From Bacteroidales bacterium (GTDB lineage: Bacteria; Bacteroidota; Bacteroidia; Bacteroidales; Muribaculaceae): 64,000 nucleotides of DNA. This document shows positions 51,878-61,877 of the stretch, piece by piece. Under the pieces are notes generated by a model that did not search any database, was not told the DNA's origin, and worked only from the letters and a program-made list of their open reading frames with translations. The stretch spans positions 124,001-188,000 of the forward strand of contig SUXH01000002.1 of the NCBI GenBank assembly GCA_015061055.1, read 5' to 3'. Position 1 is the first letter of the stretch; each line of letters begins with the position of its first letter. The position numbers and the translations under genes are program-made.

Positions 51878-54307
51878 TTATTTAATCATCAATCGCGCCG
51901 ACTTCACTTTGTTGCCTTCTTCAACGGTTACTATATATACTCCGGCACTCATTCCGGCAGTATCGATTGACACTCCTTCGCCTTGCGTTACAATAGCTCC
52001 GTTCAATGCACACACTGCATATTTCACTGCTTGAGATACACCCAGTTTAACCACAGAACCTGCATCAACAGGATTTGGCAACAACACCAACGTTTCTACA
52101 CCTTTTGCCACGTTTTCAATGCCACTTGCATCGGCAGGAATAGCATTGTAAACCCACGCAATTCGATTAATCTCTACATGATGATTGCTCCCCTTTGAGT
52201 CTGAGAGAACCACATACAGATTCTTAAATGTAACCGGATAAGTCGACATTGCATCTACATCTACTATCGAACTCATTGGTATCAGTAAGCGGTTTGTTGT
52301 GTTTGCTACCATATTAGGAGTTAACTCACACGACACCATAGCATCCTGTGTGCGATAATCCTCCATATTGATAGTAAGAGTTTTCCAAGATGATGTGCCC
52401 GGATTGATTTCTATCAACAATGAATCGGGGCGACTCCAGCTCTTCGCATCTTTAGCTATAGTAAGGTAAATCTTACGAGATGCATCAGCTGTATAGTCTA
52501 CTGCGAAACCTCCATTTGGCAATGCTGTTATACTTTGGTTCGACAAATTTGTCACTTCAACAGCCCAACCTTCATTATTAGTAATATCTTGATAGTGTTT
52601 TGTTGGGATTTCTACTATCACATCTATTTCCTTTGAGAATGAACCTACTGTACCGGTTATCTTTGCTGTACCATTTTTCAAGCCTTTCACTACACCATTT
52701 TCGTCAACTGTAACCACACTTGCGTCACTTGTTTCCCAAGTAAATGCGGTATTGTCGATAGTTACATCAGCACCACGCACCACACCATACACGTCAATTG
52801 TGTAATCCTTATAGGTATCCAGCATTATTTGTGGATGACGGAATATAGGTTCGGTGGTATTGTCTACCGTAACAGCCAATGTTGCAGTAGCACCATTATA
52901 AGTAGCTGTAAGAGCGTGCGTTCCACCACCATTACAGAACAAGGTAGTGCCATCTTTCACTACTTCACCAAGTTCAGCCGGGCACGACAATGTAACACCT
53001 TTCAAATCGGTATTAATCAACACACCATATTGGTTGTAACCATAAAATTTAGGAGTATAATAACCATATTGAGGCATTTCCTTAACCCAATCCACAAATT
53101 CAATCTTTGTCACAGTATTATCGGTAGGAGTTGTTGCTACAGCAAATAATCCATTAGTTACCGAACGTTCCACACCTCCACTTGGAACATTTTGAATACC
53201 AAGTTTTTGGTGATATAGTTCTGTCGAACCACCTCCATCGAAGTTCATTGCTTCAGTACAGCCCACTTCGCGCATAATATCAGCAAGAATCTTTGTGCGA
53301 CAACCGTCCGAAATATCAGAACGTCCATCTACAACAAGCATTACCACCTTAGTACCTGTAGCATCATAGCCCACTGCTGTGCGTGGCTCTTTGCTTGGCA
53401 AGTGGCTTATGATATTTGCATCTTCTGTTTCAAGCACTATACCTTTGCTCAAGATTGCAGGACAACCTCCAATACTCCACACAGGATTGATAGCTTCGCC
53501 ATTAGCTGTAGCTGTAAGTGCAAGTTCCACTATATCGCCATCTTTCAAATCTTTAATGAAAGTATTTCCAATACCATGTCCCGATAGCACATAGCTTCCT
53601 GAAGGGATAGTCATATTACCTGCTGTGGCAGGTGTTCCCACCACTTTCATCTTCACCGATTTACCCAATGCTATAGTTGCATCATTTTCCACAGGAGTTG
53701 CCACTACCTCTATTCCCCATTGATTGGTCGATGTTGATGTACCAAAACGTGGAGTATATACTATCAACTGATTTTCGCCACGTCCTGCATTTACTGCAAT
53801 ATCGTATTCAGTGCCATCAGCTTTCTTCAAACTGCCCGAAAATGTCAATTTACCCAAATAAGGCTTTTTATTAGCATCAAACGACAATTCAAGCCAATTT
53901 GCGTTTGTTGTGGTATTATACACTTCAGAGTTAAGCACATTCGTACCAATAGGCTGACCGTTACTCATATCGAAAAAGTCGCCGTTTACTCCTGTAAAGA
54001 ATTGAGCACCTTCCACACTATTGTCCTTCGACAGATTAGACACCGAACGCGAAGCCTTAATCACATTTCTGGCTTTTGCGACGCGCATCTCCACATTAGG
54101 ATTAGTCAAATCGGTTGTAGTATAGAAAATTCGCAGATTCAAACTTCCTTTAACGTCCAACGATGTTTGAGTCGTTCCGGGTCCCACAACTGCATGATAC
54201 AATGTATCAACATTATAAGAACCTCCTTGCAATGTCCATGTCTTGCCCACAGCATATGCAGACAATATGGTCAATACCATTGCAAATGTCATGAATATTT
54301 TCTTCAT
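51878..54307 (-). CDS. T9SS-sorted phosphodiester glycosidase, paralogue B
   Basis: An 809-residue secreted paralogue of the genes on both sides with the same order: signal peptide, NAGPA domain (MLVVDGRSDISDG, NFDGGGSTELY), Big_2 domain (VDENGVVKGLKNGTAKITG) and T9SS tail (LPNPVDAGSVVKLGV, GVYIVTVEEG). It differs from A and C at the usually conserved HPRT motif, which reads KEPRTAVG (near 307), and at GGGST in place of GGGSS. It starts 11 bases after paralogue C, so the two are co-transcribed. Confidence 0.85.
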   Translation of the reverse strand: MKKIFMTFAMVLTILSAYAVGKTWTLQGGSYNVDTLYHAVVGPGTTQTSLDVKGSLNLRIFYTTTDLTNPNVEMRVAKARNVIKASRSVSNLSKDNSVEGAQFFTGVNGDFFDMSNGQPIGTNVLNSEVYNTTTNANWLELSFDANKKPYLGKLTFSGSLKKADGTEYDIAVNAGRGENQLIVYTPRFGTSTSTNQWGIEVVATPVENDATIALGKSVKMKVVGTPATAGNMTIPSGSYVLSGHGIGNTFIKDLKDGDIVELALTATANGEAINPVWSIGGCPAILSKGIVLETEDANIISHLPSKEPRTAVGYDATGTKVVMLVVDGRSDISDGCRTKILADIMREVGCTEAMNFDGGGSTELYHQKLGIQNVPSGGVERSVTNGLFAVATTPTDNTVTKIEFVDWVKEMPQYGYYTPKFYGYNQYGVLINTDLKGVTLSCPAELGEVVKDGTTLFCNGGGTHALTATYNGATATLAVTVDNTTEPIFRHPQIMLDTYKDYTIDVYGVVRGADVTIDNTAFTWETSDASVVTVDENGVVKGLKNGTAKITGTVGSFSKEIDVIVEIPTKHYQDITNNEGWAVEVTNLSNQSITALPNGGFAVDYTADASRKIYLTIAKDAKSWSRPDSLLIEINPGTSSWKTLTINMEDYRTQDAMVSCELTPNMVANTTNRLLIPMSSIVDVDAMSTYPVTFKNLYVVLSDSKGSNHHVEINRIAWVYNAIPADASGIENVAKGVETLVLLPNPVDAGSVVKLGVSQAVKYAVCALNGAIVTQGEGVSIDTAGMSAGVYIVTVEEGNKVKSARLMIK

Positions 54308-54318
54308 ATAATCATTCC

Positions 54319-56814
54319 TTATTTAATTATCAATTTACCAAGCGAGCCACCCACTTTAACCACATAAACTCCGGCTGCCAAGTTTGCCGTAGCAATCTCT
54401 ATGCCTTCGCCTTGAGCTACTACTGACCCATTGAGAGCATTTACTGTGTACTTCACCGGCTCAGCTACACCAAGACGTACCACTTCTCCTGCCTTTACCG
54501 GATTAGGAGTAAGCATCAATGTGTTATTATTGTTTTCCACGTCTTCCACGCCACTCACATCAGCAACGGAATCGTATACCCAAGAGAAACGAGGGATTTG
54601 TAGGCTTACCACTGTACCTGAGGCATCTTTTGGAACAATTCTCAACTTTGTAATCTTTATTGGGTAAGCACCCATATCCTTCAAGTTGATGAATGTATCC
54701 ATTGGCACCTTGATTGTGTTAAGTTCGTTTTCCTTCAATGTTGGTTCAAGAGTGCAGTCCACTGCCTCTGTCGCACCTTGCAACATCAATGAGAATGTGA
54801 TATTCTTAATTTTAGCGGTTCCGGGATTGATATCCATACGCAATGAATCAGGACGGCTCCATGATGTAACGTCCTTCATCAGATTTACTTCAATCTTACG
54901 AGTACTCAAAGTGGTGTAGTTGATTACCATTCCTTCAACGCCAAGAGGAGCAACACTGAAGTTCTCAACATTCGAGCCTTCAAGAGTCCATGTTGATGCG
55001 TCAAGATTTTCGTCAATACCGTGGTAACGCTTAGCAGGCACTTCAACTTTTACGGTAACTTCCTTTGTAAATTCGCCTAAAGTACCTTTCACCACTGTTG
55101 TACCATTCTTCAATCCCTTCACTACACCATTAGCATCTACTGTAGCGATGGTTTCATCTTCCACATTCCAAGTAAACTCTTTATTTTCAATTGCGATATC
55201 GTGCCCTCTCACTGTTCCATAGATATCAACTTTATAGTCGTGGAATGAGTCAAGCAACACATTTGAATGACGGAATATTGGTTCGGTCTTATCATCTACT
55301 GTTACCACCAATTCAGTAGTAACGCCATTGTAAGTGGCTTGCAATGTGTGGCAACCACCTCCATTTGCATATAAAGTTGTTCCATCGTTTTGAACCTCAC
55401 CAAGTTCTTCTGAGCAAGATAGTGTTACACCTTTCAAATCGGTGCTTACCATCACTCCATATTTATTATATCCGTAAAACTTAGGAGTATAATAGCCATA
55501 CTTAGGAAGTTCCTTCACCCAATCCACATAACGTATTTCGGTAATTTCCTTATCATCGGGAGCTGTAATTGTTGCAAAGATACCGTTACCTACAGCACGT
55601 TCGCTACCATCACTACCATTGTTTCTCACTCCAAGAGCCGAAGTGTACAAACATGATGAGCCGCCACCATCAAGGTTAACTGCTTCATAAGCTCCAGCAT
55701 AGCGCATAATATCTGCCAACTGAGAGGTGCGAACACCTGCCGAGATTGATGAACGACCATCTACTACCATCATGATGATGCTATCGCCCGATTGACTCAC
55801 TCCAATACCTGTACGTGGGTGTAAATCAGATGCGTCACCACGTTCACTTTCGGTATCAAGAGTTACTCCTCCTCCCACATTCTTTGGGTTACCGGATACG
55901 ATTTGAGCAGGAACCACACGTTCGGTGCTACCTTGTTCCTTTAGCACTATATTTTCAAATTCTACAATATCACCAACTTTTAGGTTTTGCACAAAACTCA
56001 ATGAACCTGTGTTCACGCCACCCGATGTAGAAGTTCCACGACCATGGATTACATATCCGTTGCTCGGTATTGTGGTATCACCTGTGTCATTCGAAGTTGA
56101 TGTCACTTCAAGACGGAATTTACATCCGGCATACATCTTATCGTCTTCCACAAGTTTCGCTGTTACTTCAGCACAATTACCTGCCTTATCGTTTTGATTG
56201 GTACTACCCCAATACTTTGGAGTGTAGATAGTTATACCATTGTTTGGAGAAGCAACATTAATACCCTTGAATAAAGTGGTCTTTTCGCCAAGTGTTGCAG
56301 TACCTGTGTAGTAATACAAACGACTCACACGAGCTACGCCTGCTGTATCTACCGAGAATTGATAATTACCATTCGAGGTCTTATAAGTTTCACGGTCTAC
56401 AGTACATCCTGTTGTTGGAGAACCCACCTTTGAGCTACCATTTGTAGCTGTTCCGCTTGTTGAATAGAAGTCTCCATTAGTCCCTGCAAAGTAAAGCACG
56501 CCATTGCCGCTCTTACGTTTTGCCATTGCACTTGGACGTTCTTGTCCGGCCACCTTATCGGTAGCACACACAGCACGCATCGACACGCCCGGAGTTGTCT
56601 TGTCCACTGTAAGGTAGAATACTTGCAATGTGGTTCCGGTACTCACCTTTGTCAACTCAAGATGGGTTTGTGTTGTACCCGGGCCCACCTTAGCATGATA
56701 GATAGTATCCACTGAATACTCCGTACCTATAATGTTGATTGAATTTTTTGCTTGCATTGTAAATGGCAAACACAATGCCACTAGTGCAATCGATTTTAGT
56801 AATAATTTTTTCAT
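54319..56814 (-). CDS. T9SS-sorted phosphodiester glycosidase, paralogue C
   Basis: An 831-residue secreted protein with signal peptide (MKKLLLKSIALVALCLPF), NAGPA domain (LHPRTGIGVS near 333, MMVVDGRSSISAG, NLDGGGSSCLY), Big_2 domain (VDANGVVKGLKNGTTVVKG) and T9SS tail (TPNPVKAGEVVRLGV, GVYVVKVGGS). It is the most divergent copy, with an insertion in the N-terminal part. The open frame starts at 56841, but ATG 56814 begins the signal peptide. First gene of the C-B operon. Confidence 0.85.
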   Translation of the reverse strand: MKKLLLKSIALVALCLPFTMQAKNSINIIGTEYSVDTIYHAKVGPGTTQTHLELTKVSTGTTLQVFYLTVDKTTPGVSMRAVCATDKVAGQERPSAMAKRKSGNGVLYFAGTNGDFYSTSGTATNGSSKVGSPTTGCTVDRETYKTSNGNYQFSVDTAGVARVSRLYYYTGTATLGEKTTLFKGINVASPNNGITIYTPKYWGSTNQNDKAGNCAEVTAKLVEDDKMYAGCKFRLEVTSTSNDTGDTTIPSNGYVIHGRGTSTSGGVNTGSLSFVQNLKVGDIVEFENIVLKEQGSTERVVPAQIVSGNPKNVGGGVTLDTESERGDASDLHPRTGIGVSQSGDSIIMMVVDGRSSISAGVRTSQLADIMRYAGAYEAVNLDGGGSSCLYTSALGVRNNGSDGSERAVGNGIFATITAPDDKEITEIRYVDWVKELPKYGYYTPKFYGYNKYGVMVSTDLKGVTLSCSEELGEVQNDGTTLYANGGGCHTLQATYNGVTTELVVTVDDKTEPIFRHSNVLLDSFHDYKVDIYGTVRGHDIAIENKEFTWNVEDETIATVDANGVVKGLKNGTTVVKGTLGEFTKEVTVKVEVPAKRYHGIDENLDASTWTLEGSNVENFSVAPLGVEGMVINYTTLSTRKIEVNLMKDVTSWSRPDSLRMDINPGTAKIKNITFSLMLQGATEAVDCTLEPTLKENELNTIKVPMDTFINLKDMGAYPIKITKLRIVPKDASGTVVSLQIPRFSWVYDSVADVSGVEDVENNNNTLMLTPNPVKAGEVVRLGVAEPVKYTVNALNGSVVAQGEGIEIATANLAAGVYVVKVGGSLGKLIIK

Positions 56815-56852
56815 ATAAGTATATTTTAGTTTTATAGGCATATTAATCTATG

Positions 56853-56883
56853 CAAATATAAAGTATTTACATCTTTTATCAAA
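56853..56883 (-). promoter_or_regulatory. Consensus promoter of the paralogue C-B operon
   Basis: TTTG (56883 to 56880) and TATATTTG (56860 to 56853) on the minus strand, 19-base spacing, leader about 35 bases. Confidence 0.8.
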
Positions 56884-56955
56884 ATTTTCACTCTAATAAA
56901 ATAATTTCAACAAAAACTATTTCAGTAAAAACTATTTTTTCTCAGTCCAAGATAT

Positions 56956-56963
56956 TATCTTTG
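56956..56963 (+). promoter_or_regulatory. -7 promoter element (TATCTTTG) of the GSCFA-murF operon
   Basis: TATCTTTG lies 25 bases before ATG 56989. The -33 position is a T run without a clean TTTG. Confidence 0.5.
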
Positions 56964-56988
56964 TGTAGTAAAACGCAAACAAGAATAT

Positions 56989-57960
56989 ATGGAATTCAGG
57001 ACGTCAATAGGTAATCTCAATAATCAAGGAATGATTCAGCATTCCCATCGCATTATGCTTTTAGGCTCTTGCTTCTCCGATAACATCGGTAGCAAACTGA
57101 GACGTTCTTTGATGCAAGTGCAGATTAACCCCTTTGGCACCGTATACAACCCTGCAAGTATTCTTTGCGAAGTGGAACGTATCATTGATGGCACTCCTGT
57201 GAGCGAAAATGAGTTATTCAAGCACAACGATATGTGGCATCATTATGGATTTCACTCCAAATTTTCGAGCGACTCAACCGATAAAGCATTAACCAAGATG
57301 AATTTATCGATTTCGACAGCTCACAACCACTTAAAACAATGCGATTTTATTATTATAACTCTCGGCACTGCATTCGTATACGAAGCCAAGAGTATAAACA
57401 AAATTGTAAGTAATTGCCACAAAGTCCCTGCCAAGGAGTTCAATCGTTATTTGCTTACTTTTAATCAAATACGCCACATTCTTGATACCATTGTAACAAA
57501 AATAACCGATTTCACACCTAAAGCAAAAATAATCTTCACTGTAAGTCCTATAAGACACATCGGCGACGGATTGGAGCAAAATCAGCTTAGCAAGTCCTTA
57601 CTTCGCGCCACTGTGGGCGAAACCGTCTCGGTTCACTCGCAAGTGTGCTCATATTTCCCTGCTTATGAAATAATGCTCGACGACTTACGCGACTACCGAT
57701 TTTATGCCTCCGATATGCTTCACCCGAGCGATGTTGCCATCGACTATATCTGGAACACATTCAAGGCTTCATTCTTCGACGATAGTACGGCACAATTAGT
57801 GGCACGATGCGAACGAGCCTGCAAACGAATCGAGCATCGTCCGTTCACCGACAATGCCACTGAAATCGAGAAGTTTCGCACTGAAACTGCTAAGGTTCTC
57901 GATGCTTTAGCCAACGAATATCCTTACATCAAACAAGTTTTGCAACAATATTATAAGTGA
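56989..57960 (+). CDS. GSCFA domain protein
   Basis: A 323-residue protein with the name-giving motif LLGSCFSDNIG (24-34) and the later YASDMLHPSDVAIDYIW, both characteristic of the GSCFA family, a GDSL/SGNH-like hydrolase group. The Ser of GSCF and the D-x-x-H of DMLH could form the active site. No signal peptide. Substrate unknown. It is 7 bases upstream of murF-alr, an association common in Bacteroidota that hints at a cell-wall or acyl-glycan role. Confidence 0.85.
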   Translation: MEFRTSIGNLNNQGMIQHSHRIMLLGSCFSDNIGSKLRRSLMQVQINPFGTVYNPASILCEVERIIDGTPVSENELFKHNDMWHHYGFHSKFSSDSTDKALTKMNLSISTAHNHLKQCDFIIITLGTAFVYEAKSINKIVSNCHKVPAKEFNRYLLTFNQIRHILDTIVTKITDFTPKAKIIFTVSPIRHIGDGLEQNQLSKSLLRATVGETVSVHSQVCSYFPAYEIMLDDLRDYRFYASDMLHPSDVAIDYIWNTFKASFFDDSTAQLVARCERACKRIEHRPFTDNATEIEKFRTETAKVLDALANEYPYIKQVLQQYYK

Positions 57961-57967
57961 TTGCGTT

Positions 57968-60445
57968 ATGAAATATTCAATAAAAGAAATAGCAACCGCT
58001 CTACGCATCAACCATAATGCGCTCAATGCACCTAAAGCAACAATAAGTGCATTGCTTACCGATTCTCGTTCACTCACTTACCCCGAAGAAACATTGTTTT
58101 TTGCCATTCGCACAAAAAACAACGACGGACATTACTACATAGCCGAACTCTATGAGAAAGGCGTACGAAATTTTGTTATTGAATCGGCGTTGGGTATACC
58201 ATCCGAGTTTAACGATGCTAATTTTCTCCTTGTCAACGATAGTTGCAAGGCTTTGCAAGAGATAGCTGCTTATCATCGCCGACGTTTCGACTGCCCTGTT
58301 ATTGGAATCACCGGCAGCAAAGGGAAAACCACACTTAAAGAACGACTCAACCAACTACTAAAAGATGACTTCAATATCGTGCGTAGCCCTCGCAGTTTCA
58401 ATTCGCAGATTGGTGTTCCACTTTCGTTATGGGAAATAGACGACAACACCACACTGAGTATCATTGAAGCAGGCATATCGCAACCTAAAGAAATGTACGC
58501 ACTGCAAACAATGATTCGCCCAACTATCGGAGTGTGGACTAATCTTGGTGATGAACACAGCGATGGGTTTATGTCCATTTATCAAAAAGCCGAAGAAAAA
58601 GTTCAATTGTTCACCGCTTGCGACCACATTATCTATTGCGCCGACGATGCGCTCATTGCCAACAGCATATCGCCTATATTATCTATCAGCAACGGAATCG
58701 GATGGTCACATAAAAATCCCAATGCCGACATATATGTGTCGCAAGTGATAAAAAACGAGAAAACAACCGACATTATTTATAAGTACGATAACAATACATC
58801 ACAAATCACCGTCCCTCTCACACGCGAACGCGACATCGAGAATGTACTCAATTGCCTTGCCGTAATGTTATGCCTTGAAGTGGACAGGGATGTGATTGCC
58901 GATAGAATGATGCATCTCACACCTATCGATACTCGTCTGAACGTGATTGAGGGGACTAATAATTGTATGGTGATTGCCGATTCCTACACAAGCGACTATA
59001 ATTCGCTTGCGCCGGCTCTCGACTTTATGGCTCGACGTACAACTCCCGACACCACGATGACAGTGATTCTATCCGACGTACAGCACGAAGCTTTCTCACA
59101 AGAGGAACTCTACCGCCTCATTGCCGAACTGATGAAGAATAAAAATATTACTCGTTTTATCGGTATCGGAGAAGAACTTTTTGCCAACCGTCGATATTTC
59201 GATGTGAATGCACAATTTTTCACATCTACTCAAGATTTCATTTCGGGAATCACACAAAGCGACTTTGAAAATGAAATAATTCTTGTAAAAGGCGCTCCCG
59301 GATTTGAATTCAAGCAGATTATCGATATGCTCGAAGCCAAGCAACATCAAACAGTTTTGCAAGTGAACCTCGATGCTGTGGCACACAACTATAATTTCTT
59401 CCGTTCTCGACTTCGCCCCGACACTAAAATTGTGTGTATGGTGAAAGCTTCGGGATATGGTGCCGGTTCCGATGAAATAGCCAAGACCTTGCAAGATCGT
59501 GGAGCCGCCTACCTTGCTGTTGCGGCACACGACGAGGGAGCCGAGTTGCGCAAAGCCGGAATCACAATGCCTATTATGGTGTTGAACCCCAAAGTTACAA
59601 ACTACAAGGCTATGTTTACCTACAACCTCGAACCCGAAGTGTACAGCATCGAAGAATGTAGGGAAATCATCAAGGAAGCCGAAAAATACGGCATCACCGG
59701 CTACCCTGTGCATATCAAGATAGAAACCGGTATGAACCGACTTGGATTCTTGAAAAAGCAATTACCCGAATTAATCAACTTGCTACAAAGCCAAGATGCC
59801 ATAATACCGGCAAGCGTATTTTCACACCTGAGTGTGGCCGATGAGCCTTCGCAAGACGAATACACTATGCAACAATTCAAATACTTCGATGAATGTGCAG
59901 GTATGTTGCAAGCTGCATTCAAGCATCACATTATGCGACACATTCTCAACACCACAGGCATAGTACGTTTCCCTGAATATCAACACGATATGGTGCGAGT
60001 AGGTATCGGATTATATGGAATCCCTACAGTGAACGACGGTTCTGAGACCGATTTACAGCCTTCATCATCGCTACACTCTGTAATAATCTCAATAAAAGAC
60101 CTGCCGGCGGGAACTTCTATCGGATACGGACGCAAAGGTACTCTCACACGCGACTCACGCATCGCCACCATTCCTATTGGCTATGCCGACGGATTCTCTC
60201 GATGCTTCGGCAATGGTAATGCTAAAATGTGGATTAATGGCACTCTTTGCCCCACCATAGGCAACATATGTATGGACTTATGTATGGTAGATGTTACCGA
60301 TGCTATATGCAAAGTGGGCGACAACGTCGAAATTTTTGGCAACCATATTCCTGTGGAAAATCTTGCCGAAACAAGAGGAACGATTCCTTATGAGATTCTC
60401 ACATCTATCTCCAATCGTGTGAAACGGGTATATTACCGAGAATGA
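57968..60445 (+). CDS. Bifunctional MurF ligase / alanine racemase
   Basis: An 825-residue fusion. The N-terminal MurF-like half has ATP loop GITGSKGKTT (near 117) and the substrate segment EAGISQPKEM, and adds D-Ala-D-Ala to UDP-MurNAc-tripeptide. The C-terminal half (from about 470) is a PLP-dependent alanine racemase with Lys493 in VKASGYGAGS and the Tyr region SIGYGRKG. Such fusions are known in Bacteroidota. The product of one half feeds the pathway of the other. It lies between GSCFA (7 bases) and tadA (7 bases). Confidence 0.93.
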   Translation: MKYSIKEIATALRINHNALNAPKATISALLTDSRSLTYPEETLFFAIRTKNNDGHYYIAELYEKGVRNFVIESALGIPSEFNDANFLLVNDSCKALQEIAAYHRRRFDCPVIGITGSKGKTTLKERLNQLLKDDFNIVRSPRSFNSQIGVPLSLWEIDDNTTLSIIEAGISQPKEMYALQTMIRPTIGVWTNLGDEHSDGFMSIYQKAEEKVQLFTACDHIIYCADDALIANSISPILSISNGIGWSHKNPNADIYVSQVIKNEKTTDIIYKYDNNTSQITVPLTRERDIENVLNCLAVMLCLEVDRDVIADRMMHLTPIDTRLNVIEGTNNCMVIADSYTSDYNSLAPALDFMARRTTPDTTMTVILSDVQHEAFSQEELYRLIAELMKNKNITRFIGIGEELFANRRYFDVNAQFFTSTQDFISGITQSDFENEIILVKGAPGFEFKQIIDMLEAKQHQTVLQVNLDAVAHNYNFFRSRLRPDTKIVCMVKASGYGAGSDEIAKTLQDRGAAYLAVAAHDEGAELRKAGITMPIMVLNPKVTNYKAMFTYNLEPEVYSIEECREIIKEAEKYGITGYPVHIKIETGMNRLGFLKKQLPELINLLQSQDAIIPASVFSHLSVADEPSQDEYTMQQFKYFDECAGMLQAAFKHHIMRHILNTTGIVRFPEYQHDMVRVGIGLYGIPTVNDGSETDLQPSSSLHSVIISIKDLPAGTSIGYGRKGTLTRDSRIATIPIGYADGFSRCFGNGNAKMWINGTLCPTIGNICMDLCMVDVTDAICKVGDNVEIFGNHIPVENLAETRGTIPYEILTSISNRVKRVYYRE

Positions 60446-60452
60446 TTACATT

Positions 60453-60911
60453 ATGGAAAATAACTTAACAGAACAAGAAAAACAAGATATTCGCTTTATG
60501 CGAATGGCACTCGACGAAGCTCACAAAGCTATGGAACGTGATGAAGTGCCTATCGGGGCAGTGATTGTGGCTGGCAACCAAGTGATAGCTCGAGGACACA
60601 ACCTCACAGAAACTCTAACCGACGTTACGGCTCACGCCGAAATGCAAGCCATAACTTCGGCTGCCGATTTTCTTGGTGGCAAATATCTCACCGATTGCAC
60701 TCTTTACGTTACTGTCGAACCGTGCCTTATGTGTGCAGGAGCTTTAGGGTGGAGCCAAATAAAAAGAGTGGTATTCGGCGCCCACGACGACAAACGTGGC
60801 TATCACACTTTCTGTTCCAATCCATTCCACAAAAAGACCGAAGTTAAGAGCGGTGTGCTTGCCGATGAATGTGCATCGCTTATGACCGCTTTTTTTAAGA
60901 ACAAACGATAA
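60453..60911 (+). CDS. tadA: tRNA-specific adenosine deaminase
   Basis: A 152-residue cytidine-deaminase-fold enzyme that converts A34 to inosine in tRNA. Zinc ligands and catalytic Glu are H61-A-E63 and P90-C91-LM-C94. Residues after GALGWSQIKRVVFGA match TadA. Other nucleoside deaminases such as guanine deaminase are less likely because of length and the conserved C-terminal helix (DECASLMTAFF). Confidence 0.9.
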   Translation: MENNLTEQEKQDIRFMRMALDEAHKAMERDEVPIGAVIVAGNQVIARGHNLTETLTDVTAHAEMQAITSAADFLGGKYLTDCTLYVTVEPCLMCAGALGWSQIKRVVFGAHDDKRGYHTFCSNPFHKKTEVKSGVLADECASLMTAFFKNKR

Positions 60912-60936
60912 TAATCAAACACTAACCACATATTTT

Positions 60937-61800
60937 ATGAAATCAACTAAAAAATTTATCACAGTTTGCACACTTTTGTTTGCACTCGCTTTATCGTTCA
61001 GCACCAGTGCTGCCGAATTCAACCAAGTTGACACCATTGCGATAAAAAGCGAAAAAATGGGACGAGAAATCAAAAATGTAGTAATTATGCCTGCTTGCTA
61101 CAACGATCCCGACTTACAAGAAGAACAGTATGCAGTGCTATATCTTCTACATGGATACGGAGGCACTTATAAAGATTGGATTACTAAGAAACCCGAACTT
61201 AAAGACCTTGCTACCGAACATAGCGTAATTATCGTTTGCCCCGACGGACAAGACAGTTGGTACCTCAATTCGCCTATCGATCCCGAAATGCAATACGAAA
61301 CTTATATGACTGAGGAACTTATCGAGTATATCGACAACCATTACCGCACTATTGCCGACCCAAAATTCCGAGCTATCACAGGGCTCAGTATGGGTGGACA
61401 TGGTGCTATGAGCCTTGCTCTTAAGCATCCCGAAGTGTATTGGCAATGTGGCAGTATGAGCGGCGGTCTCGACATCACTCCATTCCCTAAGAGTTGGAAA
61501 ATCAAGCTTCGCCTCGGCGAATATGACAACAACAAGGAACTATGGAAAGAACACAGTGTGCAAGGTATCGTTGAAACACTCGAAAGCACCAATCAAAGAA
61601 TCATTATCGATTGTGGCATCGACGATTTCTTCTACAAAGTAAACACCACACTGCACAACACTCTCCTTGAGAAGAAAATTGCACACGATTTCATCAGCCG
61701 TCCCGGACGTCACACTTGGGATTTCTGGTGCAACTCAATCGATTACCAACTACTTTTCTTCAGCAAAGGATTTTACCAAGCTGCTCAACAAGAGAAATAA
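60937..61800 (+). CDS. Secreted esterase of the putative esterase (esterase D) family
   Basis: A 287-residue protein with a signal peptide (cleavage near STSAAE, about 25) and an alpha/beta-hydrolase fold. Nucleophile Ser151 lies in GLSMGGHGAM, the acid Asp probably in IDCGIDDFF and the His in GRHTWDFW. YLLHGYGGTYKDW forms the oxyanion region. Related Bacteroidota enzymes are acetyl-xylan or feruloyl esterases, but the substrate is not fixed by sequence. Last gene before the terminator at 61823. Confidence 0.85.
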   Translation: MKSTKKFITVCTLLFALALSFSTSAAEFNQVDTIAIKSEKMGREIKNVVIMPACYNDPDLQEEQYAVLYLLHGYGGTYKDWITKKPELKDLATEHSVIIVCPDGQDSWYLNSPIDPEMQYETYMTEELIEYIDNHYRTIADPKFRAITGLSMGGHGAMSLALKHPEVYWQCGSMSGGLDITPFPKSWKIKLRLGEYDNNKELWKEHSVQGIVETLESTNQRIIIDCGIDDFFYKVNTTLHNTLLEKKIAHDFISRPGRHTWDFWCNSIDYQLLFFSKGFYQAAQQEK

Positions 61801-61822
61801 ACATTTACTCACAAAAAACCAA

Positions 61823-61856
61823 GAAAGCACTTGCCCCAAGCGGAACAAGTGCTTTC
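61823..61856. terminator. Bidirectional terminator between esterase and GHL10 genes
   Basis: GAAAGCACTTG (61823-61833) pairs perfectly with CAAGTGCTTTC (61846-61856), followed by ATTTATTTT on the plus strand and by TTGGTTTTTT on the minus strand. Confidence 0.85.
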
Positions 61857-61877
61857 ATTTATTTTACAGAACCGATT

